Source of the DNA: DASYAE01 sp036501535
GTDB taxonomy: Bacteria > Actinomycetota > Actinomycetes > Streptomycetales > Catenulisporaceae
Direction of reading: 5' to 3'
NCBI GenBank assembly: GCA_036501535.1
Contig: DASYAE010000100.1
Location: 1-12,045 of the forward strand
Length of the DNA: 12,045 nt
The notes beneath the pieces are model-generated. The model made no database searches. It saw only the letters and a list, made by a program, of their open reading frames with translations, and was not told the DNA's origin. The translations under genes and the position numbers were made by a program. Positions 5,768 to 11,496 of this stretch are shown here, piece by piece (within the stretch, counting starts at the first letter, position 1; each line of letters starts with the position of its first letter).

Positions 5768-7159
5768 GTGGCAGCGTCAGCTGGGGGTCCTGAGCCGCGG
5801 TCCGCGGCAGGGGATCCGGAGACTGTGCACACACAGGCTCCTAACATGCAGGGCTCCGGGACGGCGCATGACCGACGCCGCATCCCGTTCGGACGCCCCG
5901 CGCTCATCCGGCGCATGGACGACGTGTTGAGCCTGGACGGCGACAACCGTCAGAACCAGGGCCCCGGCGAGCCGGCTGACGCAGAGCCGACGGTGGTGTC
6001 GGTGCCTATCGCAACCAGCAAACCCAAGCCACAGCCCAAACCCCAGTCCAAGCCCCAGCCCCAGCCCCAGCGCGCGCACGCTTCGAGCTCGGGTTCGAAT
6101 CTGTTCGCCGACCGCCGGATCCCGTCCGCCGCCAACCGGAAGCCCAAGGATGCTTCGACCGACGGCTCCCCATCCCCCGAAGGCGACAACCTCAGCCGCC
6201 ACGCCGGCCACAGCCACAGTCACAGCCAGAACCGCAACCAGAACGGCAACCACAGGCGGAAGCGAGGTCGTCGTTCGATCATCATCATGTACGTGACCGC
6301 GGGGGTGCTGGTCGCGGCCGCCGTGGCCGCCTACGTGGCCACCCGAGCGCCCGCAGGCAGTCCGACCCCGGCCGCCGGCTCGGCCGCGGCGCAGCGCCAC
6401 CGCGATCGGACAGACCACACGCATGACGGATCGACCGCGCCCGGCAAGACCTCGCCGTCGCCGAACGCGCCCGGCGCGGTGATCAGCCCGCCCGCCGGCG
6501 GCCCGTCGGCGGCGGCGGGACCGGCGCCGGGCGACCCGCAGCCGCTCGGCTGGTGGGACCTGGACTACGACTCCGGCATGACCGCGGGCGACGGCGTCGG
6601 CCACCACAACGGGGTGACCGAGAACATCACCTGGATCGGCGGCGCGGCCGAGTTCGACGGCACCAACAGCCAGATCGAGGTGCCCGAGCCAGTTGTCGAC
6701 ACGGCACCGGGCGCCAGCTTCACCATCGCCGCATGGGTCGATCTGACCTCCGACTCCGCCTCAGCCTCCGTCGTGAGCCAGGACACGACCGTCGACAGCG
6801 GCTTCTCCCTGGAGTACGACCAGAGCGACAACTGCTGGGCGTTCGCGCGCCACAGCGCCAACACCGCCTCCGCGCCGGTCGACCGCGCCCTCGCCACCGG
6901 CGTGCCGGCGCTGAACACCTGGACTGCGCTGATCGGCGTGTTCGACGGCGGCACCGGCCAGCTCCAGATCTACGTCGACGGCCAGCTCCAGGGCGCGGCG
7001 TCCGACCCGACGCCGTTCGCCGCCACGGGCAACCTGGTCTTCGGCCGGTCCATCGCCGGGAGCATAGACGGCGCCTACTTCCCCGGCCTGATCGGCGACG
7101 TCCAGGTCTTCAACCAGGCCTTGACACAGCCGGAGGCCGAATCTCTCAGCGGGTACTGA
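5768..7159 (+). CDS. Type II membrane protein with extracellular LamG/concanavalin-like domain
   Basis: This 463-residue protein (GTG start, strong AGGAGGG upstream) has a cytoplasmic, disordered N-terminal region of about 165 residues. It includes a Pro/Gln/Lys tract (85-101) and a His/Ser/Asn/Gln tract (148-162). A basic cluster HRRKRGRR leads straight into one membrane helix, SIIIMYVTAGVLVAAAVAAYVA (170-191), so by the positive-inside rule the N-terminus is inside. An Ala/Pro/Ser-rich linker (about 192-258) follows. The C-terminal 200 residues form a LamG/Laminin_G_3 jelly roll: LGWWDLDYDSG, GAAEFDGTNSQIEVP, SFTIAAWVDL, NTWTALIGVFDGGTGQLQIYVDGQLQGAA and the closing FPGLIGDVQVFNQALTQPEAESL. 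Such domains bind glycans or proteins on the cell surface; no catalytic domain is present. A short motif, DRR(R)IP, occurs twice in the N-terminal part. It converges with yccF 8 nt further on. The biological role is unknown. Confidence 0.88.
   Translation: MAASAGGPEPRSAAGDPETVHTQAPNMQGSGTAHDRRRIPFGRPALIRRMDDVLSLDGDNRQNQGPGEPADAEPTVVSVPIATSKPKPQPKPQSKPQPQPQRAHASSSGSNLFADRRIPSAANRKPKDASTDGSPSPEGDNLSRHAGHSHSHSQNRNQNGNHRRKRGRRSIIIMYVTAGVLVAAAVAAYVATRAPAGSPTPAAGSAAAQRHRDRTDHTHDGSTAPGKTSPSPNAPGAVISPPAGGPSAAAGPAPGDPQPLGWWDLDYDSGMTAGDGVGHHNGVTENITWIGGAAEFDGTNSQIEVPEPVVDTAPGASFTIAAWVDLTSDSASASVVSQDTTVDSGFSLEYDQSDNCWAFARHSANTASAPVDRALATGVPALNTWTALIGVFDGGTGQLQIYVDGQLQGAASDPTPFAATGNLVFGRSIAGSIDGAYFPGLIGDVQVFNQALTQPEAESLSGY
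6020..6070 (+). repeat. 6-bp periodic tract encoding Pro-Lys/Pro-Gln repeats
   Basis: Seventeen codons of alternating CCC/CCA with AAG/AAA/CAG encode a KPKPQPKPQSKPQPQPQ tract. The last units, CCCCAG repeated, are identical. It lies in the presumed cytoplasmic part of the LamG-domain protein and would be extended and unstructured. Confidence 0.85.
6209..6253 (+). repeat. 6-bp periodic tract encoding His-Ser and Asn-Gln repeats
   Basis: Units CACAGC, CACAGT, CACAGC, then CAGAAC, CGCAAC, CAGAAC, GGCAAC encode HSHSHSQNRNQNGNH just before the basic cluster and membrane helix of the LamG-domain protein. The pattern suggests slippage expansion followed by point mutation. A metal-binding role of the His-Ser stretch is possible but unsupported. 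Confidence 0.8.
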
Positions 7160-7167
7160 GTCGTCGA

Positions 7168-7539
7168 TCAGGTGGACACGATGCGGGTTCCGAGCGGCAT
7201 GAGGGACACCGGGATGAGCTTGAAGTTGGCGATCCCCAGGGGGATGCCGATGATCGTCAGGCAGAGCAGGGCTCCGGTGACGACGTGGGCCAGGGCGAGC
7301 CACCATCCGGCGAACACGACCCAGACGACGTTTCCGATCAGGGAGGCCACGCCCGCGTCCTCGCGCCCGACGACGCGGCGGCCGAAGGGCCAGAGCGCGT
7401 AGTCCGCGATGCGGAACGCTGCTATCCCGAACGGGATCGTGATGATCAGTACACAGCAGATGACACCGGCGATCGCGTAGCCGAGAGCTATCCACAGACC
7501 GCACAGAACCAGCCAGATGACGTTCAGCACGAATCTCAC
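7168..7539 (-). CDS. yccF: YccF-family inner membrane protein
   Basis: This 123-residue protein, MRFVLNVIWLVLCGLWIALGYAIAGVICC, matches the YccF (DUF307) family. It has two copies of a membrane unit, each a long hydrophobic hairpin followed by a conserved Pro-Gly/Pro-Leu-Gly turn: ITIPFGIAAFRIADYALWPFGRRVV (about 33-57) and IIGIPLGIANFKLIPVSLMPLGTRIV (about 96-121). The IPxGIANFK signature and FxGWWLALxH (about 76-85) are typical of the family, and the length is close to that of the E. coli protein. Its function is poorly known. The start is GTG 7539; an in-frame stop lies four codons upstream and I see no good Shine-Dalgarno, so translation may be weak or leaderless. The stop is 8 nt from that of the convergent LamG gene. 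Confidence 0.92.
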   Translation of the reverse strand: MRFVLNVIWLVLCGLWIALGYAIAGVICCVLIITIPFGIAAFRIADYALWPFGRRVVGREDAGVASLIGNVVWVVFAGWWLALAHVVTGALLCLTIIGIPLGIANFKLIPVSLMPLGTRIVST

Positions 7540-7997
7540 ACCTATACATCACCACAACCGGCGCTTGTACGCCTACACGCCACGTCGTAATGGGCTCGCA
7601 CAGCGCGCCACCTCGGCTGTCGAGCCCTGCTTCGGCGTCTGCCGCGTCCGCCCCTGCACGGCCACGGTGACGCATCTCTTCTGCATGCCGGCGTCGTCTG
7701 GCGATCGACTCGGCCGCCCCCGCAACCGCGCCGCGCCTATCCGCGCCGACTCGATGATGTCCAGAGCGCCGCGCCGGAATCCAGGAACTTCGGCTGGAGC
7801 TTTCACCGGCAGTCTCGGCGGTGCGGACCGCTACCCGGCCGCGCCGTGATCGCGGGGCATCAGGCCAGGCCATCGCGCATATAAGCGCCGCGGATGACGG
7901 CCGACCTTGTGGGGCCTCTGCGGCATGCGCAGAATGAGAGTGCCTCCCGGATTGCCGGTCCGTTGCCGGTGATCGGGACGTCGGAGACTGATCGCTG
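7540..7997. other. Long intergenic region without a convincing gene
   Basis: These 458 nt separate the divergent yccF and STAND-regulator genes. A minus-strand open frame at 7806-7573 (GTG start, 77 codons) has no ribosome binding site, irregular wobble use and no recognisable domain. On the plus strand CATATAAG contains TATAAG (7880-7885), close to a -10 consensus and 112 nt before the regulator start, but no matching -35 is seen. I find no RNA gene. Confidence 0.5.
7880..7885 (+). promoter_or_regulatory. Possible -10 box for the STAND regulator gene
   Basis: TATAAG is the closest match to a TATAAT-type -10 in this GC-rich intergenic stretch. It would give a leader of about 105 nt before GTG 7998. 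The bases 17-18 bp upstream (GGCATCA) do not resemble a -35 box. Confidence 0.25.
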
Positions 7998-10331
7998 GTG
8001 GGTGTGGGCGGATTCGGATCGTTATTGCGGCAGCACCGGCTCGCGGCGGGCCTGACCCAGGAGGAGCTTGCCGGCCGCGCCGAGGTGAGTGTGCGCGCGA
8101 TCAGCGACCTGGAGCGCGGCCGGACGGCCAGGCCGTTCCGGCATTCGGTGCGGCAGCTCACGGCCGCGCTGGGCTTGGAGGGTGTGGCCGCCGAACAGTT
8201 CGCGGCCTCCGCGCTCAGCGGCTCGACGAGCACGGATGCGGCCGATGCGGCCGATGCGGCCGATGCGGCCGAGCAGCGTACGGCACCCGGCCGGGGCGAG
8301 AGCGCGATGGTGCCGCGCCAGCTGCCGGCACCGGTGCGGCACTTCTCCGGACGGTCGCGGGAACTGGCGACGCTGGGCGCGATGCTCGACCGGACCGGCG
8401 AGCCGACCGCAGGGGCGGCGCCGGTCATCGCGATCTGCGGAAGCGCCGGGATCGGCAAGACCGCGCTGGCCGTCCGCTTCGCCCACCAGGTGGCCGACCG
8501 CTTCCCGGACGGCCAGCTCTACGTCAACCTGCGCGGTTTCGACCCGGTGGTGGCCCCGATGTCGCCGACGCAGGCCGCCCAGCTGGCCTTCGACGCCTTC
8601 GACGTCCCCGCCGGGCGGATCCCGGCCGGCCTCGACGCCCGGGTCGGCCTGTATCGCAGCCTGCTTGCCGGCAGGCGCGTGCTGATCGTGCTCGACAACG
8701 CGGCCGACGCGGACCAGGTCCGGCCCCTGCTGCCCGGCAGCCCGACCTGCCTGGTCATCGTGACCAGCCGCAACCGGCTGGCCGGGCTGGTGGCGCTGGA
8801 CGGGGCGGTGTCCGTGGTCCTGGACATGCTCACCTCCGCGGACGCGCACGACCTGTTCGCCGGCATCCTCGGCGAGACCCGGGCGGCCGCGGAGCCCGGC
8901 GCGATCGGCCAGATCATCGAGGCCTGCGGCCGGCTGCCGCTGGCGCTGACCGTCACCGCCGCCCGCGCCGCCACCGGGTCCCAGCCCTCGCTCGCCGCCC
9001 TGGCCGCCGAGCTGACCGACACCGCCGGCCGGCTGGATGCGCTCAGCTCCGCCGACGACCTCTCGGCCAGCGTCCGCGCGGCCCTGGACTGCTCCTATCA
9101 GCACCTTGGCGTGGATGCCGCCCGGACGTTCCGGCTCCTGGGCATACATCCGGGTCCTGACGTCTCGCTGCCCGCCGTCGCCAGCCTCGCCGGCATCCCC
9201 CGCCCGCAGGCCGCCCGCCATCTGCGCGAGCTCTGCGATGCCGACCTGATCGACCAGGACGCCGCCGGCCGATACGCCCTGCACGATCTGGTGCGCCTCT
9301 ACGCCGCCGAACAGGCCGATCTGGTGGACAGCGCCGAGGAACGCCATGCCGTGGCCCATCGCATGCTCGACCACTACCTCTACACCGCCGACGCCGCCGA
9401 CCGCATCGTGGAGCCCGGACGCGAGCGGATCGCCCTCACGCCGATGCAGGCCGGGGTGCGGCCGGAGGAGCCGGGCGGCCAGGAGCAGATCTGGCAGTGG
9501 TACGCGGCGGAGCGCCCGGTGCTGCTCGCGGCCATCGTGCGGTCGGCAGAGCTCGGATTCGACACCCACGCCTGGCAGCTGCCGTGGACGGTCGCCGACT
9601 TCTTCCAGCGGCAGGGACACTGGCAGGACCAGATCGACGCCCAGCGCACCGCGCTGACCGCCGCGACGCGGCTGGAGCACCACGCGGGCCGCGGCTACGC
9701 CCACCGGGTCATCGGCCGCGCGTACACCCGGATCGGCATGTATCAGCAAGCCGATACACACCTGCGGCAGGCCGTCGACATATACGAGGGGATCGCGGAC
9801 CGGCTCGGCGAGGCCCACGCCTGCCGCGGCCTCGGCTGGGCGCTGGAGAAACAGAACCGGATCGACGATGCGCTCGACTACGCGCAGCGCGCGCTGAGCC
9901 TGTTCGAGGCCGCCGACCACCGGAACGGTCAGGCCACCACGCTCAACAGCATCGGCTGGCTGCACACCCGCCGGGGCGACTACCAGCAGGCGTTCGCCGC
10001 GTGCAGCCGCAGCCTGGACCTGCACCGGCAGGCAGACGACATCGAGGGCGAGTCGAACGCCCTGGAAAGCCTCGGCTTCATCTATCACCACCTCGGCCGC
10101 TATTCCCAGGCCGTCGGCTGCTACGAGCAGGCGCTGCCGTTGCTCCGGCGGGCCGGCGCGCGCTACTTCGAAGCCGACACCCTCACTCATCTGGGCGACA
10201 CGTATCAAGCCGCCGGTGATCCGGACAGCGCCCGCGGCGCCTGGCAGCAGGCCCTGAGCGTCTTCGACGAGCTCCAGCACCCTGATGCCGAAGCCGTCCG
10301 CGGCAGGCTCCTCGAACTCGACGCCTGCTGA
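7998..10331 (+). CDS. XRE-HTH/NB-ARC/TPR (STAND) transcriptional regulator
   Basis: This 777-residue multidomain regulator has an XRE helix-turn-helix at about 6-62 (LLRQHRLAAGLTQEELAGRAEVSVRAISDLERGR). A variable linker (73-105) with a DAA repeat follows, then an NB-ARC ATPase: Walker A GSAGIGKT (148-155), Walker B VLIVLDN (228-234), sensor-like VIVTSRNR (253-260) and GRLPLAL (311-317). A winged helix ends in ALHDLVRLYAAEQ (427-439), with H429 in the MHD-like position. At least five TPRs (about 565-765) form the sensor end. STAND proteins switch between ADP-bound inactive and ATP-bound oligomeric states on sensing a ligand; the XRE domain would give DNA binding. This layout is common in actinomycetes, related in logic to AfsR without the SARP domain. 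GTG 7998 has GGAGA (7983-7987) 10 nt upstream; GTG 8004 is an alternative. Codon 9 is TTA, suggesting bldA-dependent translation. The target genes are unknown. Confidence 0.93.
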   Translation: MGVGGFGSLLRQHRLAAGLTQEELAGRAEVSVRAISDLERGRTARPFRHSVRQLTAALGLEGVAAEQFAASALSGSTSTDAADAADAADAAEQRTAPGRGESAMVPRQLPAPVRHFSGRSRELATLGAMLDRTGEPTAGAAPVIAICGSAGIGKTALAVRFAHQVADRFPDGQLYVNLRGFDPVVAPMSPTQAAQLAFDAFDVPAGRIPAGLDARVGLYRSLLAGRRVLIVLDNAADADQVRPLLPGSPTCLVIVTSRNRLAGLVALDGAVSVVLDMLTSADAHDLFAGILGETRAAAEPGAIGQIIEACGRLPLALTVTAARAATGSQPSLAALAAELTDTAGRLDALSSADDLSASVRAALDCSYQHLGVDAARTFRLLGIHPGPDVSLPAVASLAGIPRPQAARHLRELCDADLIDQDAAGRYALHDLVRLYAAEQADLVDSAEERHAVAHRMLDHYLYTADAADRIVEPGRERIALTPMQAGVRPEEPGGQEQIWQWYAAERPVLLAAIVRSAELGFDTHAWQLPWTVADFFQRQGHWQDQIDAQRTALTAATRLEHHAGRGYAHRVIGRAYTRIGMYQQADTHLRQAVDIYEGIADRLGEAHACRGLGWALEKQNRIDDALDYAQRALSLFEAADHRNGQATTLNSIGWLHTRRGDYQQAFAACSRSLDLHRQADDIEGESNALESLGFIYHHLGRYSQAVGCYEQALPLLRRAGARYFEADTLTHLGDTYQAAGDPDSARGAWQQALSVFDELQHPDAEAVRGRLLELDAC
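8022..8024 (+). promoter_or_regulatory. TTA leucine codon at codon 9 of the STAND regulator
   Basis: The codons run TCG-TTA-TTG-CGG-CAG. TTA is very rare in high-GC actinomycete genes and needs the bldA tRNA, which in Streptomyces is made late in growth. Its place near the start of a regulator gene is where such codons typically act as a developmental gate. The codon is seen directly; bldA control is inferred. Confidence 0.6.
8235..8270 (+). repeat. Four perfect tandem 9-bp units in the regulator linker
   Basis: GATGCGGCC occurs four times in a row (8235-8243, 8244-8252, 8253-8261, 8262-8270) and encodes Asp-Ala-Ala repeats at residues 80-91, between the DNA-binding and NB-ARC domains. The copies are identical, which points to recent expansion. 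A change in copy number would alter linker length in frame. Confidence 0.95.
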
Positions 10332-10385
10332 CCCGCCGCCGCAGGCCGCCGCGCAGCGGGGTGCTGGACTACGATCGAATGCGCT

Positions 10386-11138
10386 ATGGACGCTTACAGA
10401 TTCGCCGGACGCGACGGTGTGGAACTGGCATACCGCGAGGTCCGATCCGGCCGGCCACTGATCCTGATGCACGGCTTCATCGGCTCGGGCTCGCAGATGC
10501 TCAAACTCGGCCTGGCCGACACGTTGGCCGCGCAGGGGCATCGCGTCGTGCTGCCAGACCTGCGCGGCCACGGGGAAAGCGCGACGCCGCACGATCCGGC
10601 CGCGTACCCGCCGGACGTGCTCGCCGACGACGGGCTCGCCCTCGTCGAGCACCTCGGGCTTCGCGACGGGGATTACAACCTGGGCGGCTACTCGCTCGGC
10701 GGGCGAGTCACGGTGCGCATGCTCGTGCGCGGCGCCAAGCCGGGTCGCGCGATCGTGGCCGGCCAGGGCCTTGCGAAGGTCACCGGTCCGCAGGGCGAGG
10801 CGAACCGGCAAGTGCTCGCCGCGCTGGTCGACGGGACCCCGCTGGAGCCCGGCTCGCGCGACGCACGGTTCGCACACTGGGTCTCGGAGTTCGGCGCCGA
10901 CCCGCAGGCGTTGCTGCACGTGCTGGAATCGCTCGTGCCGACACCCGAGGCCGCCCTGCGGCAGATCACCGTCCCGACGCTCGTCGTGATCGGCGAACAG
11001 GACGAGCGATCCGACGCCGACGAACTGGCCGCGCTCATGCCCGCAGGCCGGTTCACGCGGGTGCCGGGCGATCACGGCAGCGCATTCGCCGCGCCGGAAC
11101 TCACCGCCGCGATCGCCGCGTTCCTCGCTGAAGGTTAA
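10386..11138 (+). CDS. Alpha/beta hydrolase
   Basis: This 250-residue alpha/beta hydrolase-fold protein has a complete apparent triad. The oxyanion motif is LILMHGF (H29-G30), the nucleophile elbow GYSLGG (S103), the acid D206 in VIGEQDE, and the histidine H230 in PGDHGSAF. DLRGHGES (58-65) is the usual strand-4 loop. There is no signal peptide, so it is cytoplasmic. The substrate cannot be read from sequence; relatives include esterases, lactonases and haloperoxidase-like enzymes. It begins 54 nt after the STAND regulator stop on the same strand, so co-transcription is possible. No clear Shine-Dalgarno precedes ATG 10386; TACGAT at about 10369 could be a -10 box giving a nearly leaderless mRNA, but no -35 is visible. 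The TAA stop is followed by the dyad at 11142-11154. Confidence 0.92.
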   Translation: MDAYRFAGRDGVELAYREVRSGRPLILMHGFIGSGSQMLKLGLADTLAAQGHRVVLPDLRGHGESATPHDPAAYPPDVLADDGLALVEHLGLRDGDYNLGGYSLGGRVTVRMLVRGAKPGRAIVAGQGLAKVTGPQGEANRQVLAALVDGTPLEPGSRDARFAHWVSEFGADPQALLHVLESLVPTPEAALRQITVPTLVVIGEQDERSDADELAALMPAGRFTRVPGDHGSAFAAPELTAAIAAFLAEG

Positions 11139-11141
11139 ATA

Positions 11142-11154
11142 CGGACACTGTCCG
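11142..11154. promoter_or_regulatory. 13-bp odd-centred dyad after the hydrolase stop
   Basis: CGGACACTGTCCG has 6-bp arms around one base, 3 nt after the hydrolase TAA. The loop would be too small for a good RNA hairpin, so a DNA-binding site is as likely as a terminator. It resembles GGACTCAGTCC at 2680-2690 in layout. Confidence 0.3.
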
Positions 11155-11213
11155 GCATTGGTTACAGCATTGGTTACGGCATTGCTATCGGCATTGGAAT
11201 TTGCATTCGCGCC
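11154..11213 (+). repeat. Five-unit degenerate 12-bp tandem repeat
   Basis: The units are GGCATTGGTTAC (11154-11165), AGCATTGGTTAC (11166-11177), GGCATTGCTATC (11178-11189), GGCATTGGAATT (11190-11201) and the divergent TGCATTCGCGCC (11202-11213). The core GCATTG is kept in four and GCATT in all five. The stretch is A/T-rich beside its surroundings and lies between the hydrolase stop and the remnant. The third positions of every frame look non-coding. Confidence 0.85.
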
Positions 11214-11258
11214 GGCTGTTGGACAGCGCTCTGTGTCGTTCGGCGGCGCGGCGACCCG

Positions 11259-11365
11259 GTGATCTCGTCGGCCAACCAGGTGGCACGGTGCATTCAGGAC
11301 TTCGACTCGGCGTTCAACCACCCGGCGTCCGGCAGCTCGGCTCCGGCGGTTGCCGCCGCGTCTCA
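11259..11365 (+). pseudogene. Unidentified coding-like remnant, apparently cut by the insertion sequence
   Basis: From GTG 11259 the frame reads VISSANQVARCIQDFDSAF, then NHPASGSSAPAVAAA. About 30 of 34 codons end in G or C, the same bias as the real genes here. The bias weakens after about 11365, where A/T-richer, IS-like sequence begins; the formal stop is TGA 11415-11417. No ribosome binding site is seen and I do not recognise the protein. It may be the start or an inner part of a small gene truncated by insertion, or chance open frame. Confidence 0.3.
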
Positions 11366-11441
11366 GAGCTTGTTGTCTTTCCGAACATGGCGTGTGGGTG
11401 GGGTCTCGTTCGGATGATTGTGGTTCCAGCGCGCATGAAGG

Positions 11442-11496
11442 CAGGGCCTCCGGTGTAGCTCGGGGTTGTTGAGGCCGTCGAGCAGGGGAGGCCCTG
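11442..11496 (+). promoter_or_regulatory. Long-loop inverted repeat masking the transposase ribosome binding site
   Basis: CAGGGCCTCC (11442-11451) and GGAGGCCCTG (11487-11496) are perfect 10-bp complements separated by 35 nt. The right arm contains the Shine-Dalgarno GGAGG (11487-11491) and ends at the base before the TTG start. In a transcript entering from outside the element both arms would be present and the ribosome site could be paired; a transcript starting inside the loop would lack the left arm. This is the logic known from IS10 and IS50. Confidence 0.55.

Larger units (their letters stand above)
11139..11496. other. Intergenic stretch between the hydrolase and the transposase
   Basis: These 358 nt hold, in order, a 13-bp dyad, a 12-bp tandem repeat, a short coding-like remnant, the presumed left end of an insertion sequence and its long-loop inverted repeat. 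Each is listed separately. No complete gene is recognisable. Confidence 0.6.

Noticed and set aside
6020..6253. Repeats considered as a CRISPR array
   Set aside because: The units are 6 bp with no spacers and are read as codons within a membrane protein gene.
7573..7806. Possible 77-residue minus-strand gene upstream of yccF
   Set aside because: GTG start without Shine-Dalgarno, uneven third-position bias and no recognisable domain. I could not support it as a gene.
6761..8458. A 565-codon minus-strand open frame spanning the LamG gene end, yccF and the STAND gene start
   Set aside because: It crosses three well-supported genes and two intergenic regions, and its composition is that of shadow frames.
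8022..11321. A 1099-codon open frame on the minus strand opposite the STAND regulator and hydrolase genes
   Set aside because: It is an antisense artefact of high GC and wobble bias. The plus-strand genes have complete domains and motifs, while the minus frame shows none.
11281..11335. A tRNA-like GTTCAA loop (attachment site or tRNA fragment)
   Set aside because: The flanking bases do not form a 5-bp T stem and no acceptor or anticodon arm is present.
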